In this document: positions 31,781 through 39,639 of the stretch, one piece after another | How the letters are laid out: the number at the start of each line of letters is the position of its first letter | Numbering within the stretch: position 1 is the first letter of the stretch | DNA from: Halomonas organivorans | Lineage (GTDB): Bacteria > Pseudomonadota > Gammaproteobacteria > Pseudomonadales > Halomonadaceae | Reading direction: 5' to 3' | Length of the DNA stretch: 64,000 nucleotides | Assembly (NCBI RefSeq): GCF_014192055.1 | Contig: NZ_JACHXM010000001.1 | Location: forward strand, 320,931-384,930 | Notes under the pieces: model-generated | What the model was told of the DNA's origin: nothing | The model's database searches: none | What the model saw: only the letters and a program-made list of their open reading frames with translations | Position numbers and translations under genes: made by a program

Positions 31781-32575
31781 TCAGAAGTGGGGCTTGAGCT
31801 GCTTCAGCAAGGCCTTGAACAGGCGCGGACCGGCGGCCATCAGCTGCCCTTCGGCGGCCACCGACGGCTGGCCGTCGGGCGTACCCTGCAGGGCGCCGGT
31901 TTCCTTGAGCAACAGCGAACCGACCAGCAGGTCCTGCTCCTCGACTCCCAGGACGAAGGCCGCATCGACGCGACCCGCCGCCAGCTCGGCGATGTCCAGC
32001 AGGCCGCTACCGGAGGCTCGCAGCAACTCCAGCTGAGGCGCCAGCTGCTGGGTCAAGGTCAGGTAGGAAGGCAGTTGCCGATCGCGCAGCCAGGTCTCCG
32101 GCAGGCTCATGGCAACCCGGGTACCGGGGATCGCCGTGGCCTTGGACACGCGGATGCGCTTGCCGTTGAGCTGAGCGCCGCGGCCGCGGCTGGCCAGGTA
32201 CTCGTCGTCGCTGAAGGGACAGATCACCACCGCATGCTCCGGGCGGCCCTTGACCAGGCATACCAGCGACAGCGCGAAGCCGGGGGCGGCGACGGACAGG
32301 TTGGAATAACCGTGGAAAGGTTCGATACGCCACAGCACGTCGGCACCGTCGCCCTCGCCACTGCGATGAGGCGTGTAACGGCCGACAACGCCATGCTGGG
32401 GATAGCCGCGGGACAGCTGACGCGTGATCAGCGCCTCGGCATTGCGGGCGGTATCCTCGAGCAGCTTGTCGAGGTTGTGCTCTTCGTGGGCGTTTTCGAT
32501 GCGCTCACGGATACGCAGAAACTGTTCGCCGGCGCTGCGTGCGGCACGCAGGGCGTACTGGACCATCGGATGCAT
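31781..32575 (-). CDS. suhB: SuhB-family protein with destroyed inositol monophosphatase active site
   Basis: 264 residues with the SuhB layout: MHPMVQYALRAARSAGEQFL at the start, ASRGRGAQLNGKRIRVS in the middle, LLRASGSGLLDIAELAAGRVDAAFVLG and a C-terminal AAGPRLFKALLKQLKPHF. The metal/catalytic motifs are gone: the GEE(S/G) segment reads VVGRYTPHRSGEG, and the WVIDPLDGTTNF segment reads WRIEPFHGYSNL, so two metal-binding Asp become Glu and His and the Thr becomes Tyr; only the late Asp (EEQDLLVGSLL) persists. I checked this in the bases at 32300-32345. The frame is otherwise intact and starts at 32575. E. coli SuhB has an rRNA antitermination role independent of phosphatase activity, so a non-catalytic role is plausible. 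Confidence 0.88.
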   Translation of the reverse strand: MHPMVQYALRAARSAGEQFLRIRERIENAHEEHNLDKLLEDTARNAEALITRQLSRGYPQHGVVGRYTPHRSGEGDGADVLWRIEPFHGYSNLSVAAPGFALSLVCLVKGRPEHAVVICPFSDDEYLASRGRGAQLNGKRIRVSKATAIPGTRVAMSLPETWLRDRQLPSYLTLTQQLAPQLELLRASGSGLLDIAELAAGRVDAAFVLGVEEQDLLVGSLLLKETGALQGTPDGQPSVAAEGQLMAAGPRLFKALLKQLKPHF

Positions 32576-32682
32576 GATCGGGCCTTGGGGAGTCGGTAGT
32601 GTTAAAGAACGGGTCGGCGCGAATCCTAGCAGAAGCACGCGCCACACGCCACGCAAGCCCACTCCCCTCTCACCACTCACTA

Positions 32683-32759
32683 CGAAGCTCGAAGCTCGAA
32701 GCTCGAAGCTCGAAGCTCGAAGCTCGAAGCTCGAAGCTCGAAGCTCGAAGCTCGAAGCC
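32683..32759. repeat. Heptanucleotide tandem repeat (cgaagct)x11
   Basis: Eleven head-to-tail copies of the 7-mer cgaagct; the last differs at its final base. It lies in the divergent space between suhB (start 32575) and trmJ (start 32813). A TAGACT box at 32767-32772 would place the trmJ -35 inside the repeat, so copy number could alter promoter geometry by slipped-strand change. Confidence 0.95.
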
Positions 32760-32812
32760 AGCATGCTAGACTGCGCCTTTCCCATCTTCGACAGTCCCAA
32801 CCGGAAGTTCCC

Positions 32813-33559
32813 ATGCTCGAGCGCATCCGCATCGTCCTGATCGGCACCAGCCATCCCGGCAACATCGGCGGCACCGCCCGCGCCATGCACAACATGGGCC
32901 TGACGGACCTGGCCCTGGTGGCGCCGCGCTGCGAACCGCTCACCGCGGATACCGTCTCCCGCGCCTCGGGCGCCGACGCCCTGGTTCACGGCGCGCACAC
33001 CGTGGAAACACTGGAGGAGGCCGTCGCCGACTGCACCCTGGTGGTGGGCGCCAGCGCCCGCTCGCGGACCCTCCCCTGGCCGATGATCACGCCGCGGGCG
33101 CTCGGTGAGCGACTGCCCGAAGAGCTGGCCGCACCGGAAAGCCGCGTCGCCCTGGTGTTCGGCCGCGAGGACAGCGGGCTCACCAACGCCGAGCTGCAGC
33201 GCTGCCACGCCCATGTGCACATCCCTACCAATCCGGACTTCAGCTCGCTGAACCTGGCTGCCGCGGTGCAGGTACTGGCCTACGAGTGCCGCCTGGCCTG
33301 GCTGGATCATCAGGCCGACGAGCCGCAGGCGCCGGCCGAGCAGCCGCTGGCCAGCCATGAGGAGCTGGAACACTACTTCGCCCACCTGGAGCGCACCCTG
33401 GTTGCCATCGGCTTCCACGACCCGGCCACGCCACGCCAGTTGATGGCGCGGCTGCGCCGCTTCACCCTGCGCGCCCGGCCGGAGCGCATGGAACTCAACA
33501 TCCTGCGCGGCATCCTCTCCTACACCGAACGGCTGGTGCCACGGCGCGAGGACGACTGA
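32813..33559 (+). CDS. trmJ: tRNA (cytidine/uridine-2'-O-)-methyltransferase TrmJ
   Basis: 248-residue SPOUT methyltransferase that 2'-O-methylates nucleotide 32 of several tRNAs. The N-terminus IRIVLIGTSHPGNIGGTARAMHNMGL and the knot region ALVFGREDSGLTNAEL followed by HIPTNPDFSSLNLAAAVQVLAYE are characteristic. The C-terminal extension with a SHEELEHYFAHLERTLVAIGF segment is typical of TrmJ. It is divergent from the SuhB-like gene, an arrangement kept in Pseudomonas (suhB/trmJ next to cysE and iscR). Confidence 0.95.
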   Translation: MLERIRIVLIGTSHPGNIGGTARAMHNMGLTDLALVAPRCEPLTADTVSRASGADALVHGAHTVETLEEAVADCTLVVGASARSRTLPWPMITPRALGERLPEELAAPESRVALVFGREDSGLTNAELQRCHAHVHIPTNPDFSSLNLAAAVQVLAYECRLAWLDHQADEPQAPAEQPLASHEELEHYFAHLERTLVAIGFHDPATPRQLMARLRRFTLRARPERMELNILRGILSYTERLVPRREDD

Positions 33560-33645
33560 GCGAGGCGACGGGGGCACCCGCGGCTTGAAGCCGGCCCGCC
33601 ACGCCCCCACTATGAAAGGATCATCACGCCCCTTCAGGCCTTACT

Positions 33646-33790
33646 TAGGCTCTGAACGAAAACTGTCTGCGCTCGGTGATGCGGCGTTGAATCGATGTCA
33701 GAATGCTCATTTACCACCCCGTAAATTCCGCTTCTTCGATCGATTTCGCCTTGCCTGACCGTCGCTCGGCGACTTTTCGTACCAGGCCTA
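33646..33790. repeat. 145-bp near-palindromic element upstream of cysE (MITE/REP-like)
   Basis: The ends read taggc...gccta and the outer arms align imperfectly (for example acgaaaa near both ends). The exact midpoint carries atttac-cacccc-gtaaat, so the whole element folds on itself. Inner arms also match (gcattctgacatcgatt against gcttcttcgatcgattt). It has no coding potential. It ends 24 bp before the cysE start, so it forms most of the cysE leader. Confidence 0.7.
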
Positions 33791-33814
33791 GCCCTGCAAC
33801 CAAGGATCCGCCGC

Positions 33815-34696
33815 ATGTTTCAACGTCTGCGCGAAGACATCAACAGCGTATTCGCCCGTGACCCCGCGGCGCGCAACTTCCTGGAAGTGCTCACCAACTA
33901 TCCGGGCCTGCACGCCCTGCTGGTCCACCGCCTGAGCCACTGGCTGTGGCAGAAGAACCTCAAGTGGCTGGCGCGCACCCTGTCGAGCCTGGCGCGCTGG
34001 TTCACCGGCATCGAGATTCATCCCGGGGCCACCATCGGTCGACGCTTCTTCATCGATCACGGCATGGGCGTGGTGATCGGCGAGACCGCCGAGGTCGGCG
34101 ACGACGTCACCCTCTATCAGGGCGTGACCCTGGGCGGCACCAGCTGGAACAAGGGCAAGCGTCACCCCACCCTGGAGGACGGCGTGATCGTCGGCGCCGG
34201 CGCCAAGATCCTCGGCCCGTTCACCGTCGGCGCCGGCGCCAAGGTCGGCTCCAACGCCGTGATCACCAAGGAGGTGCCCGCCGGCGCCACCGTGGTGGGC
34301 ATTCCCGGCAAGGTGGTCAAGCGCGACGAGCCCGACACCGTTACCCCGCTCGAGGTCGATCCCGAGCGGCGCGAGGCCATGCGCCGCAAGTTCGGCTTCG
34401 ACGCCTACGGCGTCAGCCAGGACATGCCCGACCCGGTGGCGCGTTCGATGCAGGCCATGCTCGATCACATGCACGCCGTGGACGAGCGCATCGAACGCAT
34501 GTGCTCGACGCTGCGCCAGATCGATGCCGGCTTCCGCGACGGCCGCCTGCCCGAGCTTCGCGACGAGGATTTCGCCAACATCCTCGCCGACGTGGACACC
34601 TGCTGCGGCCCCCAGGAGGACGCGGACAAGTCCGACTCCGACGACTCCAAGCCAGAACGCCAGGACTCCGAACCGCGCCGCCGCCAGAATGGTTGA
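33815..34696 (+). CDS. cysE: Serine O-acetyltransferase
   Basis: 293-residue hexapeptide-repeat acyltransferase making O-acetylserine for cysteine synthesis. The N-terminus [22 protein letters not shown] and the catalytic left-handed beta-helix core are present: [44 protein letters not shown]. The protein continues about 40 residues past the usual end with a charged Asp/Glu/Ser/Arg tail. AAGGA lies before the ATG. It is immediately upstream of iscR, as in many Pseudomonas genomes, linking cysteine supply with the cysteine desulfurase encoded next. Confidence 0.95.
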   Translation: MFQRLREDINSVFARDPAARNFLEVLTNYPGLHALLVHRLSHWLWQKNLKWLARTLSSLARWFTGIEIHPGATIGRRFFIDHGMGVVIGETAEVGDDVTLYQGVTLGGTSWNKGKRHPTLEDGVIVGAGAKILGPFTVGAGAKVGSNAVITKEVPAGATVVGIPGKVVKRDEPDTVTPLEVDPERREAMRRKFGFDAYGVSQDMPDPVARSMQAMLDHMHAVDERIERMCSTLRQIDAGFRDGRLPELRDEDFANILADVDTCCGPQEDADKSDSDDSKPERQDSEPRRRQNG

Positions 34697-34722
34697 CCGC
34701 CACGCTCGGGCTTTATCATAAT
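34693..34722 (+). promoter_or_regulatory. Probable iscR promoter
   Basis: TTGACC (34693-34698) and CATAAT (34717-34722) separated by 18 bp, overlapping the cysE stop codon and about 80 nt before the iscR ATG. IscR normally represses its own operon; I could not identify a clear type 1 IscR site, so regulation is inferred from the family. Confidence 0.55.
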
Positions 34723-34802
34723 GGTTGGCCGACCCGACGCCATGCGCGTCGGCCCGCTTCACCGATGGTCGACGCCGGCGTCGGCACCGAGGTGATTACC
34801 CC

Positions 34803-35273
34803 ATGCGCCTGACTACCAAGGGACGCTACGCCGTCACCGCCATGCTCGACCTGGCCATGAATGCCGACGAGGGCCCGACCAGCCTCGCCGACATCTCGCG
34901 GCGCCAGGAGATCTCGCTGTCCTACCTGGAGCAGCTGTTCGCCCGACTGCGGCGCGCACGCCTGGTCGACAGCGTGCGAGGCCCCGGCGGCGGCTACCTG
35001 CTGGCCCTGGCGCCGGACGCCATCTCGGTGGCCCGAGTGATCGATGCGGTCAACGAGTCGGTGGACGCCACTCGCTGCGGCGGGCTCTCGCACTGCCAGC
35101 AGGGCGACACCTGCTTGACGCATCACCTGTGGAGCGAGCTGTCCGAACAGATCCACGGCTACCTGGAAGGCGTGACGCTGGGCCAGCTGGCCGGCCGCGA
35201 AGAGTTTCGTCGCATCGCCGAACGCCAGCAACGCCGCATCGACGACGACCAGATCCCGACCGTCTCGCCTTGA
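34803..35273 (+). CDS. iscR: Iron-sulfur cluster regulator IscR
   Basis: 156-residue Rrf2-family regulator carrying a [2Fe-2S] cluster. The winged HTH begins [20 protein letters not shown], and the cluster ligands Cys92, Cys98, Cys104 and His107 are all present ([20 protein letters not shown]). I chose the ATG at 34803; the frame is open from 34725. It is the first gene of a shortened isc operon (iscR-iscS-iscA), so cluster feedback now regulates an operon without the IscU scaffold. Confidence 0.95.
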   Translation: MRLTTKGRYAVTAMLDLAMNADEGPTSLADISRRQEISLSYLEQLFARLRRARLVDSVRGPGGGYLLALAPDAISVARVIDAVNESVDATRCGGLSHCQQGDTCLTHHLWSELSEQIHGYLEGVTLGQLAGREEFRRIAERQQRRIDDDQIPTVSP

Positions 35274-35295
35274 ACCCCATTACCGTCACGAGCCC

Positions 35296-36444
35296 ATGAG
35301 CGCACCCGTCTACCTCGATTACGCTGCCACCACCCCCATCGACCCGCGGGTCGCCGAGGTCATGAGCCGCTACCTGACCCGGGAGGGCATCTTCGCCAAT
35401 CCCGCGTCGCGAAGTCACATGCCCGGCTGGCAGGCCGAGCAAGCGGTGGAAAGCGCCCGGCGCCAGGTCGCCGACCTGATCGGCGCCGACCCCCGCGAAA
35501 TCGTCTGGACCAGCGGCGCCACCGAGGCCGACAACCTGGCACTGACTGGCTACATGCGTGCCAACCGCGCCCGCGGCCGCCATCTGGTGACCTCGATCAT
35601 CGAGCACAAGGCGGTCGTCGATACCGCCAAGTCCCTCGAGCAGGAAGGTTTCGAGGTCAGCTGGCTGACGCCGGATCGTGACGGCCGCATCACGCCAGAG
35701 GCGCTGCGCGACGCCATGCGCGACGATACCGTGCTGGTCTCGCTGATGGCGGTGAACAACGAGCTGGGCACCATCCACGACCTGCCGGCCCTGGCCGAGG
35801 TAGCCCACGCCGGCGGTGCAGTCTTGCACGTGGATGCGGCCCAGGCGGTGGGGCGCATCCCGCTGGACATGGCCGCCCAGGGCATCGACCTGATGTCGGT
35901 GTCGGCCCACAAGGTCTACGGTCCCAAGGGCGTCGGCGCGCTGTACGTGAAGCGCGATCCGGACATGCGCCTGGAGGCACTGATCCACGGCGGCGGCCAC
36001 GAGCGCGGCATGCGCTCGGGCACCCTGCCGACCCATCAGATTGCTGGCATGGGCGAGGCCTTCGCCATCGCCGGCCGCGAGGGCGAAGACGATCAGGCCC
36101 ACATTCGCGCCCTGCGCGACCGCTTCCTGGCCGGCCTCGAGGATCTCGACGGCGTGCACCGCAACACCTCGATCGACCACGCGGTCCCCAATATTCTCAA
36201 CCTGGCCTTCGAGGGCGTCGACGGCGAATCGCTGCTGATGGCACTGCGCGACATCGCGCTGTCCACCGGCTCGGCCTGCAACTCGGCCAGCGTCGAGCCA
36301 TCCTACGTACTGAAAGGCATCGGCGTGCCACGCCGCCTGGCGCTCGCCTCGCTGCGTTTCAGCTTCGGGCGTTTCACCACCGAGGCCGAGATCGACCGCA
36401 CACTCGCGGCACTGCGGCATGCCCTGATCGGGCTGCGCCGCTGA
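35296..36444 (+). CDS. iscS: Cysteine desulfurase IscS, lacking the C-terminal IscU-docking tail
   Basis: 382-residue PLP enzyme mobilising sulfur from cysteine. Schiff-base Lys206 is in SVSAHKVYGPKG, His104 in IIEHKAVVD and the persulfide Cys328 in STGSACNSASVEPS, positions equal to E. coli IscS. It ends at ALRHALIGLRR, about 22 residues before the E. coli terminus, so the tail that ends in the conserved DLNSIEW-type segment used for IscU binding is absent. No iscU follows: the next gene, 62 bp on, is iscA. Sulfur is probably delivered to tRNA thiolation, cofactor synthesis or other acceptors; a SUF system elsewhere is an inference. Confidence 0.93.
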   Translation: MSAPVYLDYAATTPIDPRVAEVMSRYLTREGIFANPASRSHMPGWQAEQAVESARRQVADLIGADPREIVWTSGATEADNLALTGYMRANRARGRHLVTSIIEHKAVVDTAKSLEQEGFEVSWLTPDRDGRITPEALRDAMRDDTVLVSLMAVNNELGTIHDLPALAEVAHAGGAVLHVDAAQAVGRIPLDMAAQGIDLMSVSAHKVYGPKGVGALYVKRDPDMRLEALIHGGGHERGMRSGTLPTHQIAGMGEAFAIAGREGEDDQAHIRALRDRFLAGLEDLDGVHRNTSIDHAVPNILNLAFEGVDGESLLMALRDIALSTGSACNSASVEPSYVLKGIGVPRRLALASLRFSFGRFTTEAEIDRTLAALRHALIGLRR

Positions 36445-36506
36445 CGAAAAGCACGGCCCACGCCGGCTTTCGCCAACGAACTTCTTACCTCCGCAGGAGA
36501 CACACC

Positions 36507-36833
36507 ATGGCGAATCTTTCGATCACCACCGCCGCCGCCGACCAGATCCGCCGGGTGCTCGACGAGCGCGGCCACGGCCTGGGCCTGCGAGTCTCGGTCA
36601 AGCCCAGCGGCTGCTCCGGCTACAGCTACGTGCTTGACTTCGCCGACGAAGCAGCCAACGACGACGTGATCGTCGAAGAGCACGGCGTGAAGGTCTACGT
36701 CGCTCCCGAGGCGCTGGACATGCTCGACGGCAGCGAGGTCGACTACGTCTCGGAAGGCCTGAACCGCTACTTCCGCTTCCGCAACCCCAACGTCAAGGAC
36801 GAGTGCGGCTGCGGCGAAAGCTTCAGCGTCTGA
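36507..36833 (+). CDS. iscA: A-type iron-sulfur carrier IscA
   Basis: 108-residue A-type carrier that passes [Fe-S] clusters to apoproteins. The three ligand cysteines are Cys36 (SGCSGYSYVL), Cys100 and Cys102 (DECGCGESF). The C-terminal NPNVKDECGCGESF is closer to IscA than to ErpA or SufA. AGGAG lies before the ATG. It is preserved while iscU, hscB, hscA, fdx and iscX have gone, suggesting that cluster delivery has to be fed by another scaffold. Confidence 0.93.
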   Translation: MANLSITTAAADQIRRVLDERGHGLGLRVSVKPSGCSGYSYVLDFADEAANDDVIVEEHGVKVYVAPEALDMLDGSEVDYVSEGLNRYFRFRNPNVKDECGCGESFSV

Positions 36834-36847
36834 GCCGACGCCACGGA

Positions 36848-36877
36848 TTGTCCATCGCCGTCCGGGGGCGGTATACT
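36848..36877 (+). promoter_or_regulatory. Probable ndk promoter
   Basis: TTGTCC and TATACT separated by 18 bp. It lies 15 bp after the iscA stop, placing transcription start about 110 nt before the ndk ATG and just ahead of a strong leader hairpin. Confidence 0.65.
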
Positions 36878-36918
36878 CTGCGCCCATTCGGCGCCCGGCG
36901 TCGAACCGCATCTTTCCC

Positions 36919-36959
36919 GGCCTCGCGCCGCCCCGGGTCTTCCGGGGCGGCGCGAGGCC
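36919..36959 (+). other. 18-bp perfect hairpin in the ndk leader
   Basis: Arms ggcctcgcgccgccccgg and its complement, loop gtctt. It has no T tract, so it is not a standard terminator. Downstream of the ndk promoter it could protect the 5' end, attenuate or block readthrough from isc. Confidence 0.75.
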
Positions 36960-36995
36960 GTCAACGCTCGTGACTTTCCAGACTGGAGACCACCC

Positions 36996-37421
36996 ATGGC
37001 TACCGAACGCACCCTGTCCATCATCAAGCCCGACGCCGTCGCCAAGAACGTCATCGGCGAAATCGAAAGCCGCTTCGAGAAAGCCGGCCTGAAGATCGTC
37101 GCCGCCAAGATGCTCCAGCTGTCCCAGGAACAGGCCGAAGGCTTCTACGCCGAGCACAAGGAACGCCCCTTCTTCGGCGACCTGGTCGGCTTCATGACCT
37201 CCGGTCCGGTGGTCGTGCAGGTGCTGGAAGGCGAGAACGCCATCGTCGCCAACCGCGACCTGATGGGCGCGACCAACCCCAAGGAAGCCGAGGCCGGCAC
37301 CATCCGCGCCGACTTCGCCCAGTCGATCGACGCCAACGCCGTCCACGGTTCCGACTCTCCGGAATCCGCGGCTCGCGAGATCGCCTACTTCTTCGAAGAC
37401 AGCGAGATCTGCTCCCGCTAA
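36996..37421 (+). CDS. ndk: Nucleoside diphosphate kinase
   Basis: 141-residue NDK, exchanging gamma-phosphates among NTPs through phospho-His117 (NAVHGSDS). N-terminal [15 protein letters not shown] and RDLMGATNP are standard. It has its own promoter and leader hairpin. In Pseudomonas ndk follows the full isc operon; here it follows iscA. A dispersed repeat begins right after its stop codon. Confidence 0.97.
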   Translation: MATERTLSIIKPDAVAKNVIGEIESRFEKAGLKIVAAKMLQLSQEQAEGFYAEHKERPFFGDLVGFMTSGPVVVQVLEGENAIVANRDLMGATNPKEAEAGTIRADFAQSIDANAVHGSDSPESAAREIAYFFEDSEICSR

Positions 37422-37447
37422 GGAAACGCCGATTCATGGCGACGCTC
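37422..37447. repeat. Dispersed 26-bp repeat, copy 1 (after ndk)
   Basis: Starts at the base after the ndk stop (ggaaacgccgattcatggc and on). 22 of 26 bases match the sequence after the trkH stop at 61890-61915. See the second copy. Confidence 0.7.
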
Positions 37448-37604
37448 GCGTAGTTGATACAGGAGCTGGCCGCTGGCGGTGCTGGAATGCCAGCCCGGTT
37501 GGCATCTTCATCGGATACCGACCCAACGCCGGCGACCCTCCGAACCCGCTTCGCTCGCCACATGAATCTGCCGTTTCCTCCCGGACTGGCAGCCTCACTG
37601 CCGA

Positions 37605-37626
37605 GCGGGGGCGATCTCGCCCCCGC
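37605..37626 (+). other. Hairpin in the rlmN leader
   Basis: gcgggggcga / tcgcccccgc arms with a 2-nt centre, 30 nt before the rlmN ATG and with no T tract. The space from ndk to rlmN (37422-37656, 235 bp) otherwise holds a 26-bp repeat and no gene. Confidence 0.55.
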
Positions 37627-37656
37627 ACCCAGCCCCACCGACGCCGCTGACCGCCC

Positions 37657-38784
37657 ATGACCGACACCACCGCTCCCCAACGCTCCAACCTGCTCGGCAT
37701 GACCCGCGAGGAGATGGAAGCCTTCTTCCTTTCCATCGGCGAGAAGAAGTTCCGTGCCGCCCAGGTGATGAAATGGATCCATCACGAGGGCTGCGCCGAC
37801 TTCGCGGCCATGACCAACCTGTCCAAGGCGCTGCGCGCACGTCTCGAGGAGGTCGCCGAGATCCGCGGCCCGGGCGTGGTCTACGAGGGCACCTCCAGCG
37901 ACGGCACCCGCAAGTGGGTGCTGGAAGTGGAGGACGGCAGCTACGTGGAAACGGTGCTGATTCCCGCCGAGAACGGCAAGCGCCGCACCCTCTGCGTGTC
38001 CTCCCAGGTCGGCTGCTCGCTGGACTGCAGCTTCTGTTCCACCGGCAAGCAGGGCTTCCAGCGCAACCTCACCGCGGCCGAGATCATCGGTCAGGTGTGG
38101 GTCGCCAGCAACAGCTTCGGCCCGCGCAACGACACCGCCAACCGCCCGGTCACCAACGTGGTGATGATGGGCATGGGCGAGCCGCTGCTGAACTACGACA
38201 ACGTCGTGCCGGCGATGAAGCTGATGCTCGACGACAACGGCTACGGCCTCTCCAAGCGCCGCGTCACGCTCTCCACCTCCGGCGTGGTGCCGATGATCGA
38301 CCGCCTGGGCGACGAGCTCGACGTGAGCCTGGCCATCTCGCTGCACGCCGCCAACGACGAGCTGCGCAACGAGCTGGTGCCGCTCAACCGCAAGTACGAC
38401 ATCCGCACCCTGCTCGATGCCTGCCAGCGCTACCTGGCCAAGTGCGGCGACACGCGGCTGATCACCATCGAGTACACCCTGATCAAGGACGTCAACGATC
38501 AGCAGCAGCACGCCCGCCAGCTCGCCGAGCTGCTCGAAGAGCTGCCGTGCAAGATCAACCTGATCCCGTTCAACCCCTTTCCCCACTCGGGCTACGAGAA
38601 GCCGTCGCGCAATCAGACGATGCGCTTCCAGCAATGGCTCGCCGATCTCGGCTATACGGCGCCGATCCGCTCTACCCGAGGTGACGACATCGACGCCGCC
38701 TGCGGCCAGCTGGTGGGCCGCGTCAAGGATCGCACCAAGCGTCATGCCCGCTACATCCAGTCGATCCAGATCGACGCCGATTGA
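37657..38784 (+). CDS. rlmN: Dual-specificity 23S rRNA/tRNA adenine-C2 methyltransferase RlmN
   Basis: 375-residue radical SAM enzyme methylating A2503 of 23S rRNA and A37 of some tRNAs. The cluster motif CxxxCxxC is at Cys120, 124 and 127 ([12 protein letters not shown]), and the catalytic C-terminal Cys lies in [24 protein letters not shown] is the SAM-binding GGEP-like region. It is followed by a good terminator at 38809-38840. Confidence 0.96.
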   Translation: MTDTTAPQRSNLLGMTREEMEAFFLSIGEKKFRAAQVMKWIHHEGCADFAAMTNLSKALRARLEEVAEIRGPGVVYEGTSSDGTRKWVLEVEDGSYVETVLIPAENGKRRTLCVSSQVGCSLDCSFCSTGKQGFQRNLTAAEIIGQVWVASNSFGPRNDTANRPVTNVVMMGMGEPLLNYDNVVPAMKLMLDDNGYGLSKRRVTLSTSGVVPMIDRLGDELDVSLAISLHAANDELRNELVPLNRKYDIRTLLDACQRYLAKCGDTRLITIEYTLIKDVNDQQQHARQLAELLEELPCKINLIPFNPFPHSGYEKPSRNQTMRFQQWLADLGYTAPIRSTRGDDIDAACGQLVGRVKDRTKRHARYIQSIQIDAD

Positions 38785-38808
38785 GCCCCGGGGCACCTTG
38801 ACTTCAAC

Positions 38809-38840
38809 AAGGCACGACGCTTTGATGGTCGGGCCTTTTT
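38809..38840 (+). terminator. Rho-independent terminator after rlmN
   Basis: Arms aaggcacgac and gtcgggcctt (one mismatch) with a 9-nt loop and a run of five T. It separates rlmN from pilF. Confidence 0.8.
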
Positions 38841-38889
38841 CAGCAACGGTCGAGTGCCGCCCCCGCGCCGCTCCCTCAGAGAGGATGCC

Positions 38890-39609
38890 ATGACACGCCG
38901 CCCGCCCGGTCATCGACAGTTTTCCATTACCGTCGTCCTGGCGAGCGCCCTTTGGCTGACCGGCTGCGCCACTCGTCCCGGGGCCCCCCTGCCGGAGGCG
39001 GACACGCCCGACCCCGTCGATGCCTATACTCGGCTCGGCACCGCCTACCTGGAACGCGACAACCTGCCCCGAGCCCTGTCGGCCCTGGATCACGCCCTGG
39101 AGATCGCCCCGGACGACGCCGAAGCCCTGCAGGCCATGGCCATCGTCTACCAGCGACAGGGCGAGGCGGACCTCGCCGACCGGACCTTTCGACGAGCGCT
39201 CGACGCCGCCCCCGGGCTGACCCGGGCACGCAACAATTACGCCGCTTTCCTGTATGATCAGGGACGCACTCGCGAGGCCTGCCACCAGCTCGAGCAGGCC
39301 ACCGCCGACACCCAGTACGCCAACCGCGCCCAACTGTTCTCCAACCTGGGCCAGTGCCAGCGACGCCTCGGCGACGTCCAGGCCGCCCGCACCAGCCTGG
39401 AGCGCGCCCAGAACATCGACCCGCGCCGCGCGGGTAGTTATCTGCGCCTCGCCCAGCTCGAATATGCACAGGGTCGGTATGGTCGGGCGGACCAGCAGCT
39501 CGAGGCCTTCGTGCGCCTGGCAGGCGCCACGCCGGCGGCACGAAGGCTGGCCGATGATCTGGCACGCGCCCGTGGCAACCGGTCGGCGGCATCCGATGAC
39601 GCACCCTGA
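38890..39609 (+). CDS. pilF: Type IV pilus biogenesis/stability lipoprotein PilF (PilW)
   Basis: 239-residue lipoprotein with signal peptide and lipobox LTGC (Cys26), followed by tetratricopeptide repeats starting at about residue 50 (YTRLGTAYLERDNLPRALSALDHALEIAPDD). In Pseudomonas PilF pilots the PilQ secretin to the outer membrane. Start at 38890 (AGAGGATGCC upstream); an upstream ATG in frame would place 12 extra residues before the signal peptide. The position between rlmN and rodZ is conserved even where pili are absent, so a pilus role depends on genes outside the window. Confidence 0.9.
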   Translation: MTRRPPGHRQFSITVVLASALWLTGCATRPGAPLPEADTPDPVDAYTRLGTAYLERDNLPRALSALDHALEIAPDDAEALQAMAIVYQRQGEADLADRTFRRALDAAPGLTRARNNYAAFLYDQGRTREACHQLEQATADTQYANRAQLFSNLGQCQRRLGDVQAARTSLERAQNIDPRRAGSYLRLAQLEYAQGRYGRADQQLEAFVRLAGATPAARRLADDLARARGNRSAASDDAP

Positions 39610-39639
39610 TCCCGTTTTTCCCATGAAGGATGCCACGCC

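Noticed and set aside
32683..32759. Repeat array as a CRISPR or an iteron origin
   Set aside because: Units are 7 bp with no spacers, no cas or rep gene is near, and the array lies between housekeeping genes.
31781..33610. A 609-codon minus-strand frame joining the SuhB-like gene to a long N-terminal extension
   Set aside because: The extension crosses the 7-bp repeat (giving repeated SSFELRA) and is antisense to trmJ. The SuhB start at 32575 matches the family.
35296..36444. Frameshift near the 3' end of iscS that would hide the missing tail
   Set aside because: The 62 bp after the stop (36445-36506) contain no sequence that in any frame resembles the IscS tail; the next bases are the iscA leader.
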